Assembly: GCF_000300815.1 (NCBI RefSeq)
Contig: NZ_AMRX01000006.1
Coordinates: forward strand, 248,001-312,000
Source: Gayadomonas joobiniege G7
GTDB taxonomy: Bacteria; Pseudomonadota; Gammaproteobacteria; Enterobacterales; Alteromonadaceae
DNA: 64,000 nucleotides
Reading direction: 5' to 3'
In this document: piece by piece, positions 9,122 through 16,934 of the stretch
Layout of the letters: each line of letters opens with the position of its first letter
How positions within the stretch are numbered: position 1 is the first letter of the stretch
The notes under the pieces: model-generated
What the model saw: the letters and a program-made list of their open reading frames with translations, nothing else
What the model was told of the DNA's origin: nothing
Database searches by the model: none
Translations under genes and position numbers: made by a program

Positions 9122-9556
9122 ATGATTCGATTATTAGACTTAATGTTTTATGTTGGATATTTGCGCATAAAAAAAAATGAGAATAAGTATACATCTTCAA
9201 CTCTGCTTGCACACATTACTTTGATAGGCATGGGGGTGCATGGTCTTCTTTTTTTTAATGGGTCATTTAGTTTAATAGGGGTCGTTATGGATATTCCTTT
9301 GGCTGACATATTTATGGGGGGAAACATATTCGGTGTTCCGAATGTCTTTTTAAGCGCAATCGCGACCATGATTGCGTATTACTTTTATAGTGTAAGAAAC
9401 AAGCGTTATTTGAAATATCCGCAGATGTACCCTGAAATAAACGGAAAAAATCTAGATAAATATGACCAAAAATATTTGGTCATACCCGCTGTAATTGGGA
9501 TGCTAGTTCTTTTTGCAGGTATATTTTTGCCGTTCATACTTCATAGAGGTGTTTAA
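9122..9556 (+). CDS. Three-helix membrane protein, candidate immunity protein for module B
   Basis: The 144-residue product has hydrophobic segments near residues 28-50, 60-85 and 118-138. It starts 3 bp after the stop of the glycine-zipper tail of module B. I do not recognise the family. A polytopic immunity protein behind a glycine-zipper tail resembles the logic of pore-forming colicins and their immunity proteins, but this is analogy only. It remains an intact ORF although its presumed toxin is broken. Confidence 0.5.
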   Translation: MIRLLDLMFYVGYLRIKKNENKYTSSTLLAHITLIGMGVHGLLFFNGSFSLIGVVMDIPLADIFMGGNIFGVPNVFLSAIATMIAYYFYSVRNKRYLKYPQMYPEINGKNLDKYDQKYLVIPAVIGMLVLFAGIFLPFILHRGV

Positions 9557-9607
9557 GCAGTTACATGGTAAAGCCCATTGATGTTAGATTTCTAGGCTGC
9601 CCACTGA

Positions 9608-10356
9608 TTGAAGTTCTATAAATCAATCGGTTATGCTTTTGGCAATGCGTTGGGTAATAGCATTGTTGAGGGGATGAAAGGGCCATCCAAGGCTGAATTG
9701 TTAGCTCAACAAGAAAAATTAAGTAAAGGGTTCTCGCCTGATTTATCAGCAATCGAAGATAATCTGTCGAAGTTATCTGAAGAAATGTTGGAAAAGCAGA
9801 TTGCTGGCTTTGAAAAAGATAATAGTCAAAAGACGACTGAAAAATCTCAACAGCGAACTGATGAATTCAATGCAAAAGAAGAAGCTAAGCAAGTAGCTAG
9901 AGAGCAGAAAGCTGCGACTTATCGAGAAAATGCAGTATCCAGAAATGCAGCGTTAGCCGATGATTTGTATAGTAAGCAAGCCTCAACATATGAACATCAA
10001 AAAAATGTAGCGTATGAAGAAACTCAGCGAAAATTCCGTGAACTAGGTGGTGGTGATTCTAGCTACATAGAGGTTAATTTAGCAGATGGAGGCGATTTTC
10101 CTTCCATGACGTTAGATCCTGTTAGAAATGGAGCTGGGGTTGCCGGTCCTTGGTCATTGGATTATTTAAATTCATCAAATAATATTAGCCCAGTTACAAA
10201 TTCATTTGGCTTCCCTGGCCCATGGGAAATTCATACTTCACCAGGCCCTTGGAAAAGTATCAAAAAGTACATCCAGTAGAGCTCGACGATGGAAGAATAT
10301 TAACCGAAACCCCTTGTATTTTGTCTGTTAAGAAATTAAATGATCCTTCAAAATAA
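9608..10356 (+). pseudogene. Polymorphic-toxin tail, module C (frameshifted at its 3' end)
   Basis: The intact frame runs 9608-10279 (TTG start; 223 residues) and is the longest version of the shared module: AFGNALGNSIVEGMKG, a charged helical stretch, then ETQRKFRELGGGDSSYIEVN and a proline/tryptophan-rich part (FPGPWEIHTS PGPWKS). After about 10257 a different frame continues open as YQKVHPVELDDGRILTET to a stop at 10356, so the tail appears frameshifted near the PGPWK motif. No immunity-like ORF follows it. Bases 9635-9912 duplicate 5228-5505, and 10010-10257 match 8223-8462 of module B. Confidence 0.6.
9635..9912 (+). repeat. Toxin-tail module repeat, copy C
   Basis: Near-identical partner of 5228-5505; only scattered substitutions are visible. 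Such high nucleotide identity between diverging tails indicates recent duplication or gene conversion and a substrate for homologous recombination. Confidence 0.85.
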
Positions 10357-10492
10357 TTTAAGTTGTTTGTGTTGCAAGTGCATCTAGGGCAAAAAAGTAA
10401 GATACTGCACAAATTAACCAGATATCCGCTCACAATAACCTGAAAATAAAAGGGAAAATGCCTCTATGCGTAGGACTGCATGGCGAGGTGAT

Positions 10493-10540
10493 TGCTTTTG
10501 GCAAAACGTTGGGGAATAAGTGTTGGCAAATGAAGCTAGT
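10493..10540 (+). repeat. Vestigial fourth copy of the toxin-tail junction
   Basis: TGCTTTTGGCAAAACGTTGG followed by GGAATAAG is a degenerate match to the start of modules A-C, then similarity ends. In frame it reads VIAFGKTLGNK. It lies just outside the 3' end of the GGDEF-EAL gene and marks the right border of the array. The 137 bp between module C and this copy hold no convincing gene. Confidence 0.5.
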
Positions 10541-10550
10541 GTTTTATTTA

Positions 10551-12497
10551 CTAAGAGCCGGTCATGCTTAAATTTTTTGCTTGCTCTGTGGGTGGAAATT
10601 GACTTGCTTCATGAAGCTTTTTAGCTGGCAAGGCCTCAGAAACTAAATAGCCTTGCAGATAATGGACACCTAGGTCCGTCAGCCTATTTTTTTGTGAGTC
10701 GCGTTCGACACCTTCGGCGATCACTTTAAAGTTCATTCTTGACGACAATAAAATAATGGCTTCTAAAATATGCATAGACTTGGTATCTAAGTCTTTTATA
10801 AAGTGACGGTCTATTTTCACCATATCTGGGGTGAACTCATGCAAAAAAGCGAGTGATGAGGAGGACTTTCCAAAATCATCTATGGCTATTTTGATTCCGG
10901 CTTCTTGTAAGTTTTTAAGTACGAGCAACGCGTCAAAACGCTTATTAGTGACGGCAGTTTCAGAAAATTCAAGCTGCATATTCGATGGCGGAACATCATA
11001 TTGTTGACAAAGGTTGAGTACTTTTTGACAAAAGTTTGGCACCATCAGTTGGTTTAATGATATGTTCACAGAGGTAACCATATCTGGGTCGATATTTAAT
11101 AACACTTTTTCTAATTTTAAGCTTTCTTCTAATACCCAGTCGCCCAGTTTATTGATTAAACCATTTTTTTCTGCAATCGGGATAAATTCATTCGGGGAGA
11201 TTAATTCGTCCTGATACTGCCAACGTAATAAAACCTCACACACTTTAAATTGGCCGGTTTGGCTATCTGCAATTGGCTGATAATCAATATAAAGTTGTTT
11301 ATTATATAAAGCTTGTTTTAAGCCATTACATAAAGTTGAATTGCGTTTAAATTTTAAGCCTAAACTTTGGTTAAAAACAATATGTGATGTTTGATCTTGG
11401 ACTTTATTGTGGTACATCGAAAAATCTGCCAAAGTGATAAGTTCATCAATATTTTGGCTATGCTCTGGATAACAAGTAACACCAATGGAACAAGCAGCCG
11501 TTAATCGGTGATTATCAATAACAAAATCTTCTTCAATGACGTGGTTTATTTTTGCCACTATTGTGGTGATGTCTTCGTTTTTTTGTTTTGGCACCATGAT
11601 TAAAAACTCATCTCCCCCCCAACGGCAAAAAACAGCGTTATCAACATTCAGATTCATGAGGCGCTGTGCAATCATATTCAATAACTGATCACCAACATGG
11701 TGGCCATGGCTGTCGTTTATTGGTTTAAATTTATCTAAATCAATAAAAAAAAGATAAAAACTTTGTGGGTTGTGGGTGTCTACACGTTGACGACATTTGC
11801 TTAAAAACGCTTGCCTGTTTAACATGCCAGTTAAAGGGTCAATTTGACTAAGGTGTTTAACTTGCTCGATCCGTTTAGCGACCTCTGTATTCATATGGGC
11901 AAGTAAGTGGTCATGTTCATGGAACAGTTTAATCGATTTAGTGGTATGTTTAACCGTTTGATAGCCGACTAACTTTAATGTTGCGGCAAAACATAAACCA
12001 AGAATGCCCAACGTTTGATGCTCAGGCACAAGTGGCATAAACAATAAGATGCAAGAGTAGGGCACTAAGACCGAAAATGGATATATAAATGCTGAAAAGC
12101 GATCTCCAGATAGTAACACGGTTGAACCGCCGGCAAATGCCGAAACTATCATTACAGAGGCTGTGACCTGAAACTCGGTCGAAATGGGATAAAAATAAAC
12201 ACAATAGAGCGCCCAAAAAACACCAGAAAGTATTACCCCGAGTCTAAATTGATATAAATCTTTCAGGCCACCAACGTGACCAGTTTTTGTTTTTCGAACC
12301 CATGCGGTGGCACTAATAAAACGATACATCAAAACGCTGCTGAATAAAACGAGCCAGGTTATTTTAATTTGTTTATCAGACGGGGGGGATAAATATAAAG
12401 CAAGAACAAAAGCAGCAATTCCGCTGGTTAACAAACCCGAAAACGAGCGTTTATATAACAAGTCTATCTTGTCATGCATCAAAGGGTTTGCGGTCAT
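10551..12497 (-). CDS. Membrane-bound GGDEF-EAL protein (cyclic-di-GMP turnover)
   Basis: A 648-residue protein with an N-terminal set of about six membrane helices (residues 17-190), a GGDEF domain (RWGGDEFLIM near residues 292-301) and an EAL-type domain. The GGDEF signature is intact, consistent with diguanylate cyclase activity. The EAL triplet reads EVL (CEVLLRW), but the other phosphodiesterase signatures are kept: VNISLNQL, AIDDFGKSSSS, MVKIDR and AEGVER. It may thus be bifunctional or mainly a phosphodiesterase. It is a single-gene unit reading towards the toxin array; the sensory input is unknown. Confidence 0.9.
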   Translation of the reverse strand: MTANPLMHDKIDLLYKRSFSGLLTSGIAAFVLALYLSPPSDKQIKITWLVLFSSVLMYRFISATAWVRKTKTGHVGGLKDLYQFRLGVILSGVFWALYCVYFYPISTEFQVTASVMIVSAFAGGSTVLLSGDRFSAFIYPFSVLVPYSCILLFMPLVPEHQTLGILGLCFAATLKLVGYQTVKHTTKSIKLFHEHDHLLAHMNTEVAKRIEQVKHLSQIDPLTGMLNRQAFLSKCRQRVDTHNPQSFYLFFIDLDKFKPINDSHGHHVGDQLLNMIAQRLMNLNVDNAVFCRWGGDEFLIMVPKQKNEDITTIVAKINHVIEEDFVIDNHRLTAACSIGVTCYPEHSQNIDELITLADFSMYHNKVQDQTSHIVFNQSLGLKFKRNSTLCNGLKQALYNKQLYIDYQPIADSQTGQFKVCEVLLRWQYQDELISPNEFIPIAEKNGLINKLGDWVLEESLKLEKVLLNIDPDMVTSVNISLNQLMVPNFCQKVLNLCQQYDVPPSNMQLEFSETAVTNKRFDALLVLKNLQEAGIKIAIDDFGKSSSSLAFLHEFTPDMVKIDRHFIKDLDTKSMHILEAIILLSSRMNFKVIAEGVERDSQKNRLTDLGVHYLQGYLVSEALPAKKLHEASQFPPTEQAKNLSMTGS

Positions 12498-12820
12498 CGT
12501 TTTTCCTTAAACCGAATATCGTTTATAAAATCAATTCACAGGTACGTATACGAGTTAAATAAAGTTCAATTATAAATAAAAAACGTTCCATATTTTTATA
12601 TCCATATTTTTATCAGGCAATTAAACCCTTATCTAAGTTGGCTAAGGGCATTAACGCCTAAAATTCTAGGCATTAAATTATTTTTTTAATCATAGCAGAA
12701 GATTTGCTCATCTGCTTGTATAATTTTAACTATTAATTGGGACGGAGCCGTTTTAATCTGTCTATCCAAACTAACCTAGTTTTTGGCACTGGGATTAAAT
12801 ATTTATATCAGAGGCATTAT
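12498..12820. other. Intergenic region with tandem repeat and stem-loop
   Basis: This 323-bp gap separates two divergent genes. A 14-bp unit beginning TCCATATTTTTAT occurs twice in tandem (12587-12613). A stem-loop with arms ATTAACGCCTA (12650-12660) and TAGGCATTAA (12667-12676) is followed closely by a run of seven T, which looks like a terminator on the + strand although no + strand gene precedes it. A TATAAT lies at 12719-12724. These could be promoter elements or bound a small RNA; no coding sequence is seen. Confidence 0.4.
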
Positions 12821-13273
12821 TTGAATATATGGGTTGATGCGGACGCTTGTCCGGTAACAATAAAAGAAACTTTATTCAGAGCAGCACGTCGCACTCAAGT
12901 GTTAACAACCTTTGTGGCTAATCAATATATCAGGGTACCCGCGTCTCCTTTTATTAAATCCTTGCAAGTAAGTGCGGGCTTTGATGTCGCCGATAATGAA
13001 ATAGTAAAAAGGTGCCAGCAAGGAGATTTAGTCATTACCAGTGATATTCCACTGGCTGATGAAGTGATTACAAAAGGGGCCCAGGCTCTGAGCAGCCGCG
13101 GTGAACTATTTACTAAAGAAAATATCAAGTCTCGTTTAAATATTCGTGATTTTATGGATACGATGCGTGCGTCTGGCATTCAGACCTCAGGGCCGCCACC
13201 GCTTAATCAAGCCGACAAACAAAAATTTGCAAACCACCTTGATAGGATTTTGCAGCAAGCGGAAAAGCGCTGA
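12821..13273 (+). CDS. yaiI: YaiI/YqxD family protein (UPF0178)
   Basis: A 150-residue member of the UPF0178 family, a PIN-like fold of unknown activity. I set the start at TTG 12821 because it puts the family N-terminus [10 protein letters not shown] at residues 2-11 and gives the usual 150-residue length; AGAGG lies about 8 bp upstream. Upstream residues of the longer open frame are not family-like. The conserved middle ([23 protein letters not shown]) and the C-terminal GGP-type segment ([20 protein letters not shown]) are present. Cellular role unknown. Confidence 0.88.
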   Translation: MNIWVDADACPVTIKETLFRAARRTQVLTTFVANQYIRVPASPFIKSLQVSAGFDVADNEIVKRCQQGDLVITSDIPLADEVITKGAQALSSRGELFTKENIKSRLNIRDFMDTMRASGIQTSGPPPLNQADKQKFANHLDRILQQAEKR

Positions 13274-13298
13274 TCATAGTAAAAAAGCCATGATCAGC
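13269..13298. terminator. Stem-loop between convergent yaiI and PhoD-like gene
   Basis: Arms GCTGATCAT (13269-13277) and ATGATCAGC (13290-13298) pair perfectly over a 12-nt loop and overlap the yaiI stop codon. It lies between two convergent genes and could end both transcripts, though T-tracts are poor. Confidence 0.5.
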
Positions 13299-13306
13299 CT
13301 GTGATG

Positions 13307-15679
13307 CTAACTCAAGCGGTTTTTGCCACGGTTTTCGTCTTTATGTATGGTGACAGGCCAGCCAGGAAACTGATTATCGGATCGGCCATCCTTCACATCT
13401 ACTAAAAAGCGGTAAGCACTTAACGTATAGGTTAAGTTTTTGGTATCAAACTCAATAAAGCCAAAACCGCTGCCTTTTTCATGCGCTTTTACATAACGGT
13501 TATTACTTTTACCGACTTCTGGATTGGCTGCAGCGTATACGTAGATTTTGTTGCCAAAACTATCTAAATACTCACCTGTTTGTGCTAAACCATGCGCTGG
13601 CCGGTTCGTGTGTGGTAAACCTGCAACATCAGGTAACCACCAGCGAGGCCAACCAGCTGAAATGGCCGGCGTGCAGAATGCCCAATTACTGTCTCTTTGC
13701 TGTTTAACACCGTATTGCGAGAGGGTGCCCAAATGGGTATCACCACAAATATGCAAAGCACTGGATTCACGCATAATATCAATGGCCCTGTTTCGAGCAG
13801 TGGCAGGCCAACCGCTGCCATCAAAATCATATTTAAGATATCTGTCTGGTCTTGGTTGGTGGGTTGCAATGCCAGCAAAGACGGTTTGACTTAAAACGGC
13901 TTTTAAATTATGCCCACGCCAATCACGCCCCCATTGAGCTAAAAATTCTTCTTGCCGTTTTCCCAGTAGTTCAAGATCAGCGCGATCAAAATCTGGATTA
14001 ATGTAGAGTGGATCTTCGCCTTGTCCGGTGACACCGACATGAATATCCAGCGCTTCGGGACCACTTTTCCATTGTCTGTCGGCTAGGATCGCAAAACCGA
14101 CATCGCCATATACCATATCAGTGTAATAGCTGCTAATCCCACTTGGTGTTGGGGTCGGATCAAAGGGATCAGGATGGTGACCAACACAGGTTTTATGTAC
14201 CGCATTCACTATCCGAACAGACTCAATGTAACCACCTAAAATACTCGCGGTAGGATCTTTTTCAATATTTTGCATGGGGGCCCCGCCCATACCCCATAAA
14301 TTACCTTGTAAAACGTCATGGTCGTCTGGTAAACAAACCGTAGGGGCGTTGCGCATGGCCTCTTTAAACGCCCAGCCAAATTGATAGTATTTACGTAAAT
14401 AATTTAATAAACCTAAGTCAACGGGTTCTCTGATCAGACCATAACCACCGTGATTTTCGTATATTTGATCGCCTGAAAAAAAGACTAAATCCGGATCCAT
14501 TTTTACCACGTTTTCTGCCACAGGGGCATATGGGAAACCATAATCATTTTGACAGGTTAATGCGGCCATGCGCAAGGTTCTGTCAACCGGATTTGCTTTA
14601 ATGATGCCATGATAATAATGGTTGCTCTGGGTCTGGTCACTATGGGACTCTTGGTATAACACCCTAAATTCTGTATTTTGTTTTTCATCCCAATTTTCGC
14701 TTTTAAAGGTGACAAGTGAAGGATCTCTATCTATGGTTTGCTCCGATAGGGTCTGCCATTGACCTGATTTTTTAACCTGTAACTTTACCAACTGATTATC
14801 TTTATCGCCCATAGGCGCTAAAATAGCCGATAATTTTAAAATATAACCGGCTTCGTTGCGGCTATTGTTGAGCGTATACATGGTCCACAAAATTGGCCCG
14901 AATGTTTGTTCGGGTTTTACGTCAAAACCATCACCAGAAAGCTGCCAATGTTTAAATCGATAAATGGCACCTAATTCGCTGTTTTTAAGGTTTCTATGTT
15001 CTTTTGCCGGCACTTTGAAGTTGCTGGTTATGGCAACATTGCCTATTACTTCAGCGGCGGCTACTAGGGTTGATAGGCTAGCAAGTAAGTGTATTCCAGA
15101 TTCATCAAACGCCTCTAAGACTAGCGTCACAGCGCCGGCTTGTGGTTGTGCGGTTAGTTTTAATAAATAGGCAGAGTGAGTTGTTTTAAGTTGAATGGCT
15201 TTATCTGCCAGTACGAGCTGCTTTTTATAAATACCCATATCCAGGCCGGTTTGGACAAACGCATTGCTGCGGTATTCATTTAATTCGCTGCGAGCACCTA
15301 ATCTAAAACCAGCCCCCCCGTCATTTAATCCCGTTTTTTTCTGTTCGATAAGCACAGACATTTCAAAGCCTTTTTCAGGCTCACTGAGTTGATGGGTGAG
15401 ACAGTGAACTGTGCGGTTGCCGCCGCCATAAATACATTCAGCGGCACCATCTTTTATTCGCCAGTCTTCCATCGGGTTCGCCCAGTACTGCCCACCTAAA
15501 AAAACACGGTTATGGGTTTTGTGCCAGTTATCTTGTAGCGATTGGCGCGGAGATAAATTCGCTCGGTTTTGCCGACCATTTTGGGCACTGCTAGAGTTGG
15601 CACAGCCGACAATCGTACTGGCCGCAACACCGGCCGCAACAAACTTAAGTGCATCACGTCGGCTGATTTGATTTTTCAT
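13307..15679 (-). CDS. Tat-exported PhoD-like metallophosphatase
   Basis: A 790-residue alkaline phosphatase D-like protein. The N-terminus carries a twin-arginine signal (ISRRDALKFVAAGVAAST) ending in a lipobox-like IVGCANS, so it is probably a Tat-exported lipoprotein. The C-terminal half contains phosphatase motifs: DLVFFSGDQIYENHGG, CLPDDHDVLQGNLWG, VLSQTVFAG and ICGDTHLGTL. The N-terminal 380 residues form a beta-rich domain of unknown role. It presumably hydrolyses phosphate esters or phosphodiesters in the periplasm. It stands alone, with no pho genes beside it, and no Pho box was identified. Confidence 0.85.
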   Translation of the reverse strand: MKNQISRRDALKFVAAGVAASTIVGCANSSSAQNGRQNRANLSPRQSLQDNWHKTHNRVFLGGQYWANPMEDWRIKDGAAECIYGGGNRTVHCLTHQLSEPEKGFEMSVLIEQKKTGLNDGGAGFRLGARSELNEYRSNAFVQTGLDMGIYKKQLVLADKAIQLKTTHSAYLLKLTAQPQAGAVTLVLEAFDESGIHLLASLSTLVAAAEVIGNVAITSNFKVPAKEHRNLKNSELGAIYRFKHWQLSGDGFDVKPEQTFGPILWTMYTLNNSRNEAGYILKLSAILAPMGDKDNQLVKLQVKKSGQWQTLSEQTIDRDPSLVTFKSENWDEKQNTEFRVLYQESHSDQTQSNHYYHGIIKANPVDRTLRMAALTCQNDYGFPYAPVAENVVKMDPDLVFFSGDQIYENHGGYGLIREPVDLGLLNYLRKYYQFGWAFKEAMRNAPTVCLPDDHDVLQGNLWGMGGAPMQNIEKDPTASILGGYIESVRIVNAVHKTCVGHHPDPFDPTPTPSGISSYYTDMVYGDVGFAILADRQWKSGPEALDIHVGVTGQGEDPLYINPDFDRADLELLGKRQEEFLAQWGRDWRGHNLKAVLSQTVFAGIATHQPRPDRYLKYDFDGSGWPATARNRAIDIMRESSALHICGDTHLGTLSQYGVKQQRDSNWAFCTPAISAGWPRWWLPDVAGLPHTNRPAHGLAQTGEYLDSFGNKIYVYAAANPEVGKSNNRYVKAHEKGSGFGFIEFDTKNLTYTLSAYRFLVDVKDGRSDNQFPGWPVTIHKDENRGKNRLS

Positions 15680-15812
15680 AAATTGTCCATTGTTAACAGT
15701 TTTGTTTACCGCTATTTTACAAAACCTTGACTAAAAATCTATAGTCGGGTAGACAATTTTTTAATTAACCTCATTTGCGCTTAAACCTCATCCCTGAGGT
15801 CAAAATAAGCGA

Positions 15813-16787
15813 TTAGTTAAATGCTCGACTGCGGCTTTCTGTCGCAGTGGGAAAATCTTCAGGTTTTTCTATTGTAACTTTGCCTGAAGCAGCCCATTCT
15901 GCCCCGCGGGTAAAAGTTGTAATAAAACCAACCCCTGAAAAAGCGGCCTGATCGTGGCCTAATGTTGTGTGAAAGATCCGCCCTTCGCCATAGTTTATTG
16001 TCATTAGTACTGGTTCATGGCGACCATATCCGTTGTGCTTTTTGTCATCATAAGCAGTTGCTAAGACTGTCATATTTTCGGCTGGACCACGGAGTCGATT
16101 ATAAAGCTCATCTTTACTATGCATCCATTCTGTTGGTAATCCTTTTGTGATTGGGTGGTCTGTTACTCGGTGCCTGATCACAAACTCGTGTTGTTTACCA
16201 TGGCCACCCCCCGCGCCTTTACTGGTATCACGGACGAGTTCATCATTTTTGTAATAAACCCAAGGGCCACTATTATGGTTGCGGCCGCCCCAGCCACCTA
16301 AACCTATCATTTTATTGTAGGCTGGCCATTCAGGATATGAGTTGTTAGCCGCATGTACGGTTACAAAACCACCGCCGTTTTCCATATAGTGTTCAAATGC
16401 GCGTTTTGTTGTTTCTGGCCATCCTGCGGCTTTCCAACCAAAATTTGAGATAACTACATCATATTTTGCGAACTCGGGTGCAAAGTCCGGATCTGCTTTT
16501 GGTGATTCAACAGGAGTATAACTTTTACCATCATTTAATGGATAGGACTTACCCCAACGAGCAAACTTCCAGACGTATTTGGCACGGTAAACATCCACGT
16601 CAAATTTATCCGTCTCTTCTAAATATTGTTTCATCATCATAGTAGATTTAGGCCAAACAACATGGTTATTTTGCCCGTCGATGATTAGGGCACGTAGTTT
16701 TTGTTCTGAGTGCTGATCTGATTCAGCGGTTGCACAGCCAGTTAACAAAGCACTGACAACAAAAAACGAAAGTTTACGAATGTGCAT
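15813..16787 (-). CDS. ThuA-domain lipoprotein
   Basis: A 324-residue protein with a lipoprotein signal (lipobox LLTGCATAES, Cys at about residue 18) and a ThuA-like type-1 glutamine amidotransferase fold: RALIIDGQNNHVVWP, YDVVISNFGW, GGGFVTVHAANNSYPEW and FHTTLGHDQAAFSG. ThuA-like proteins are linked to trehalose and other sugar utilisation; the exact reaction is not established. It lies 133 bp from the PhoD-like gene on the same strand and shares its export to the envelope, but joint function is speculative. Confidence 0.82.
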   Translation of the reverse strand: MHIRKLSFFVVSALLTGCATAESDQHSEQKLRALIIDGQNNHVVWPKSTMMMKQYLEETDKFDVDVYRAKYVWKFARWGKSYPLNDGKSYTPVESPKADPDFAPEFAKYDVVISNFGWKAAGWPETTKRAFEHYMENGGGFVTVHAANNSYPEWPAYNKMIGLGGWGGRNHNSGPWVYYKNDELVRDTSKGAGGGHGKQHEFVIRHRVTDHPITKGLPTEWMHSKDELYNRLRGPAENMTVLATAYDDKKHNGYGRHEPVLMTINYGEGRIFHTTLGHDQAAFSGVGFITTFTRGAEWAASGKVTIEKPEDFPTATESRSRAFN

Positions 16788-16899
16788 ATCTGAAAGTCCT
16801 GATTTGTCATTAATTTTATCAGCTACTTTAAACCGAAACGTTGCGTCTGAACAGTTTTATATATGCGTTAAGAGTTATGAAATTTTACGTTGATGTGAC

Positions 16900-16928
16900 A
16901 AGTCGCCAACATAAGTTGGCGACTTTTG
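16900..16928. terminator. Stem-loop downstream of ettA
   Basis: AAGTCGCCAAC (16900-16910) and GTTGGCGACTT (16915-16925) form an 11-bp perfect stem with a 4-nt loop, 10 bp after the ettA stop codon. The A/T flanks suit intrinsic termination, stronger in the + orientation than in the ettA direction. Confidence 0.65.
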
Positions 16929-16934
16929 TTTGAA

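Noticed and set aside
5228-10540. Insertion sequence or prophage as cause of the repeated modules
   Set aside because: No transposase, integrase or terminal inverted repeats were seen; the repeats coincide with one protein junction motif and end where tails diverge.
13548-13889. 113-residue open frame antisense to the PhoD-like gene
   Set aside because: It lies wholly within a well-supported gene on the other strand, with no start signal or family pattern.
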